Positions 47,883 through 48,552 of a stretch of 48,552 nucleotides of DNA are shown here, in pieces. The position numbers and the translations under genes are program-made. The notes beneath the pieces were generated by a model that did not search any database, was not told the DNA's origin, and saw nothing but the letters and a program-made list of their open reading frames with translations. Every line of letters starts with the position of its first letter. The first letter of the stretch is position 1. Source of the stretch: an uncultured Anaeromyxobacter sp. (GTDB lineage: Bacteria; Myxococcota; Myxococcia; Myxococcales; Anaeromyxobacteraceae); the NCBI GenBank assembly GCA_903874275.1, contig CAIQRS010000198.1, forward strand, positions 1 to 48,552, read 5' to 3'.

Positions 47883-48323
47883 ATGGCCGAAGCCCAGAAG
47901 AGCCGCAACGCGAAGAACTCCGCCAAGGTGGAAGGCTTTCTCCGTGAGTCCGTCGAGGTGGCCCAGGCCAGGCTCGAGACCCTCGAGGCCGAGGCCCAGA
48001 AGCTGATGCACGAGGTGCAGACCCGCTTCCAGAAGGTCTCCGGGAAGGACTGGGCCGAGGTCCGCGAGCGGCTCGAGCACCTCCGCGAGGTCGGGATCGA
48101 GCGCGCCGAGGAGTGGAAGGACAAGGCCCAGGAGTTCCGGGTGGACGCGGCCGAGAAGCTCGAGAACCTCCAGGTCTCGGCGCTCCGGTTCCTGGGCGTC
48201 GCCAGCCGCGAGGAGGTCGCCGAGCTCTCCCGCGAGATCAACAAGATCCTGAAGCGGCTCGACGACAGCCGCAAGCGCAAGGCCGGCAAGCCCACGCGCA
48301 AGCCCGTCGTCGGGCAGGCCTAG
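47883..48323 (+). CDS. Phasin-like coiled-coil protein
   Basis: The product is 146 residues, highly charged and helical, with a long amphipathic coiled coil (about residues 15-115, VAQARLETLEAEAQKLMHEV, REVGIERAEEWKDKAQEF) and a basic tail (RKRKAGKPTRKPV). This matches phasin-family or PhaF/PhaI-like granule-associated proteins, which coat polyhydroxyalkanoate granules and may bind DNA through Lys-rich tails. No phaC is near, so the family call is by pattern. The strong promoter and clean AAGGAG suggest abundance. A second, similar gene begins 18 bases on. Confidence 0.7.
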   Translation: MAEAQKSRNAKNSAKVEGFLRESVEVAQARLETLEAEAQKLMHEVQTRFQKVSGKDWAEVRERLEHLREVGIERAEEWKDKAQEFRVDAAEKLENLQVSALRFLGVASREEVAELSREINKILKRLDDSRKRKAGKPTRKPVVGQA

Positions 48324-48341
48324 GGGAAGGGGAGCATCACG

Positions 48342-48552
48342 ATGGCGGATCTCCAGGCGAAGTTCCGTGAGGCTTGGTCGCACGCGCTGGTCGGGCTGAA
48401 CGCCGCCGAGGCCGAGGCCGAGAAGGTCCTCGGCCGGCTCGCCGACGCGGCGGGCCTCACCCCCGAGGACGTGAAGCACCACGCCCGCGAGTTCGGGGTG
48501 CGCCTCTCGCAGCAGCGGCGCGAGGTGGAGCGGGCCATCGACGACGGCGTCA
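48342..48552 (+). CDS. Second helical phasin-like protein, N-terminal part (runs off the window)
   Basis: Seventy residues are visible, beginning MADLQAKFREAWSHALVGLN and continuing as charged helix (AEAEAEKVLGRLADAAGLTPEDVKHHAREFG, in two parts). The segment resembles phasin or PHA-synthesis-regulator proteins. The ATG has GGGGAAGGGGAG upstream. It is presumably co-transcribed with the gene before it. The C terminus is outside the window. Confidence 0.6.
   Translation, partial: MADLQAKFREAWSHALVGLNAAEAEAEKVLGRLADAAGLTPEDVKHHAREFGVRLSQQRREVERAIDDGV

Overview
The window is very GC-rich, densely packed chromosomal DNA with GTG and TTG start codons used freely. The gene content (a CdnL/CarD-type RNA polymerase-binding protein, a MerR regulator with a cobalamin-binding domain of the CarA/CarH/LitR type, a stand-alone GspE/PilB ATPase, an ispDF fusion, LptD, PlsB) points to a Gram-negative bacterium of the Myxococcota, probably near Anaeromyxobacter. 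The genus is an inference from content and composition, not from a database comparison. I see no rRNA, tRNA, CRISPR array, phage or insertion sequence. Most of the window is core metabolism and information processing.

Layout. 1-2224 (minus): purM-purN and the start of an FAD-type oxidoreductase. 2324-5856 (plus): a cyclic-nucleotide-sensor protein, a metallo-beta-lactamase-fold phosphodiesterase-like protein, accD and folC. 5930-10090: a double-AMIN-domain envelope protein followed by an LptD-like outer-membrane protein. 10153-10821: a TetR regulator with a palindrome over its start codon. 11077-15052: serA, hisZ, purA. 15065-16581: a divergent pair, an SRPBCC protein and a cobalamin-type MerR regulator. 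16591-19625 (minus): comEC and an FHA protein. 19781-23068: carD/cdnL, ispDF, cysS. 23220-25907: a penicillin-acylase-family lipoprotein. 25960-31476: uvrB and uvrC, with an HNH endonuclease gene between them on the other strand whose 3' end runs into uvrB. 31473-36430: cysE, ppa, a GspE/PilB ATPase and a Ycf46-like AAA ATPase. 36437-38857 (minus): a HisN-like phosphatase and a class I CoA-transferase/acetyl-CoA hydrolase. 38966-43244 (minus): dnaJ/cbpA, a HEAT-repeat protein, plsB. 43323-47757 (plus): a SurA-like chaperone domain, rimI, an S9 peptidase, pyrD. 47883-end: two phasin-like coiled-coil proteins behind the best promoter in the window.

How it fits together. The genes form short operons with 4-base start/stop overlaps (purM/purN, cNMP sensor/MBL, uvrC/cysE, gspE/AAA, SurA-like/rimI), so translation is often coupled. 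Purine (purM, purN, purA), pyrimidine (pyrD), serine-cysteine (serA, cysE, cysS), histidine (hisZ, hisN), fatty acid/phospholipid (accD, plsB) and isoprenoid (ispDF) steps are scattered rather than clustered by pathway.

The most distinctive signals are regulatory or architectural: a recurring TAnnnT element 6-7 bases before start codons that suggests leaderless mRNAs (cleanest at the dnaJ/SurA-like divergent promoter); a palindromic operator candidate at tetR; a probable B12 photoreceptor regulator with an inverted repeat in its divergent promoter; the uvrB/HNH antisense overlap; and a cyclic-nucleotide sensor coupled to a phosphodiesterase-like enzyme. I did not find a clearly undescribed multi-gene defence or mobile system here.
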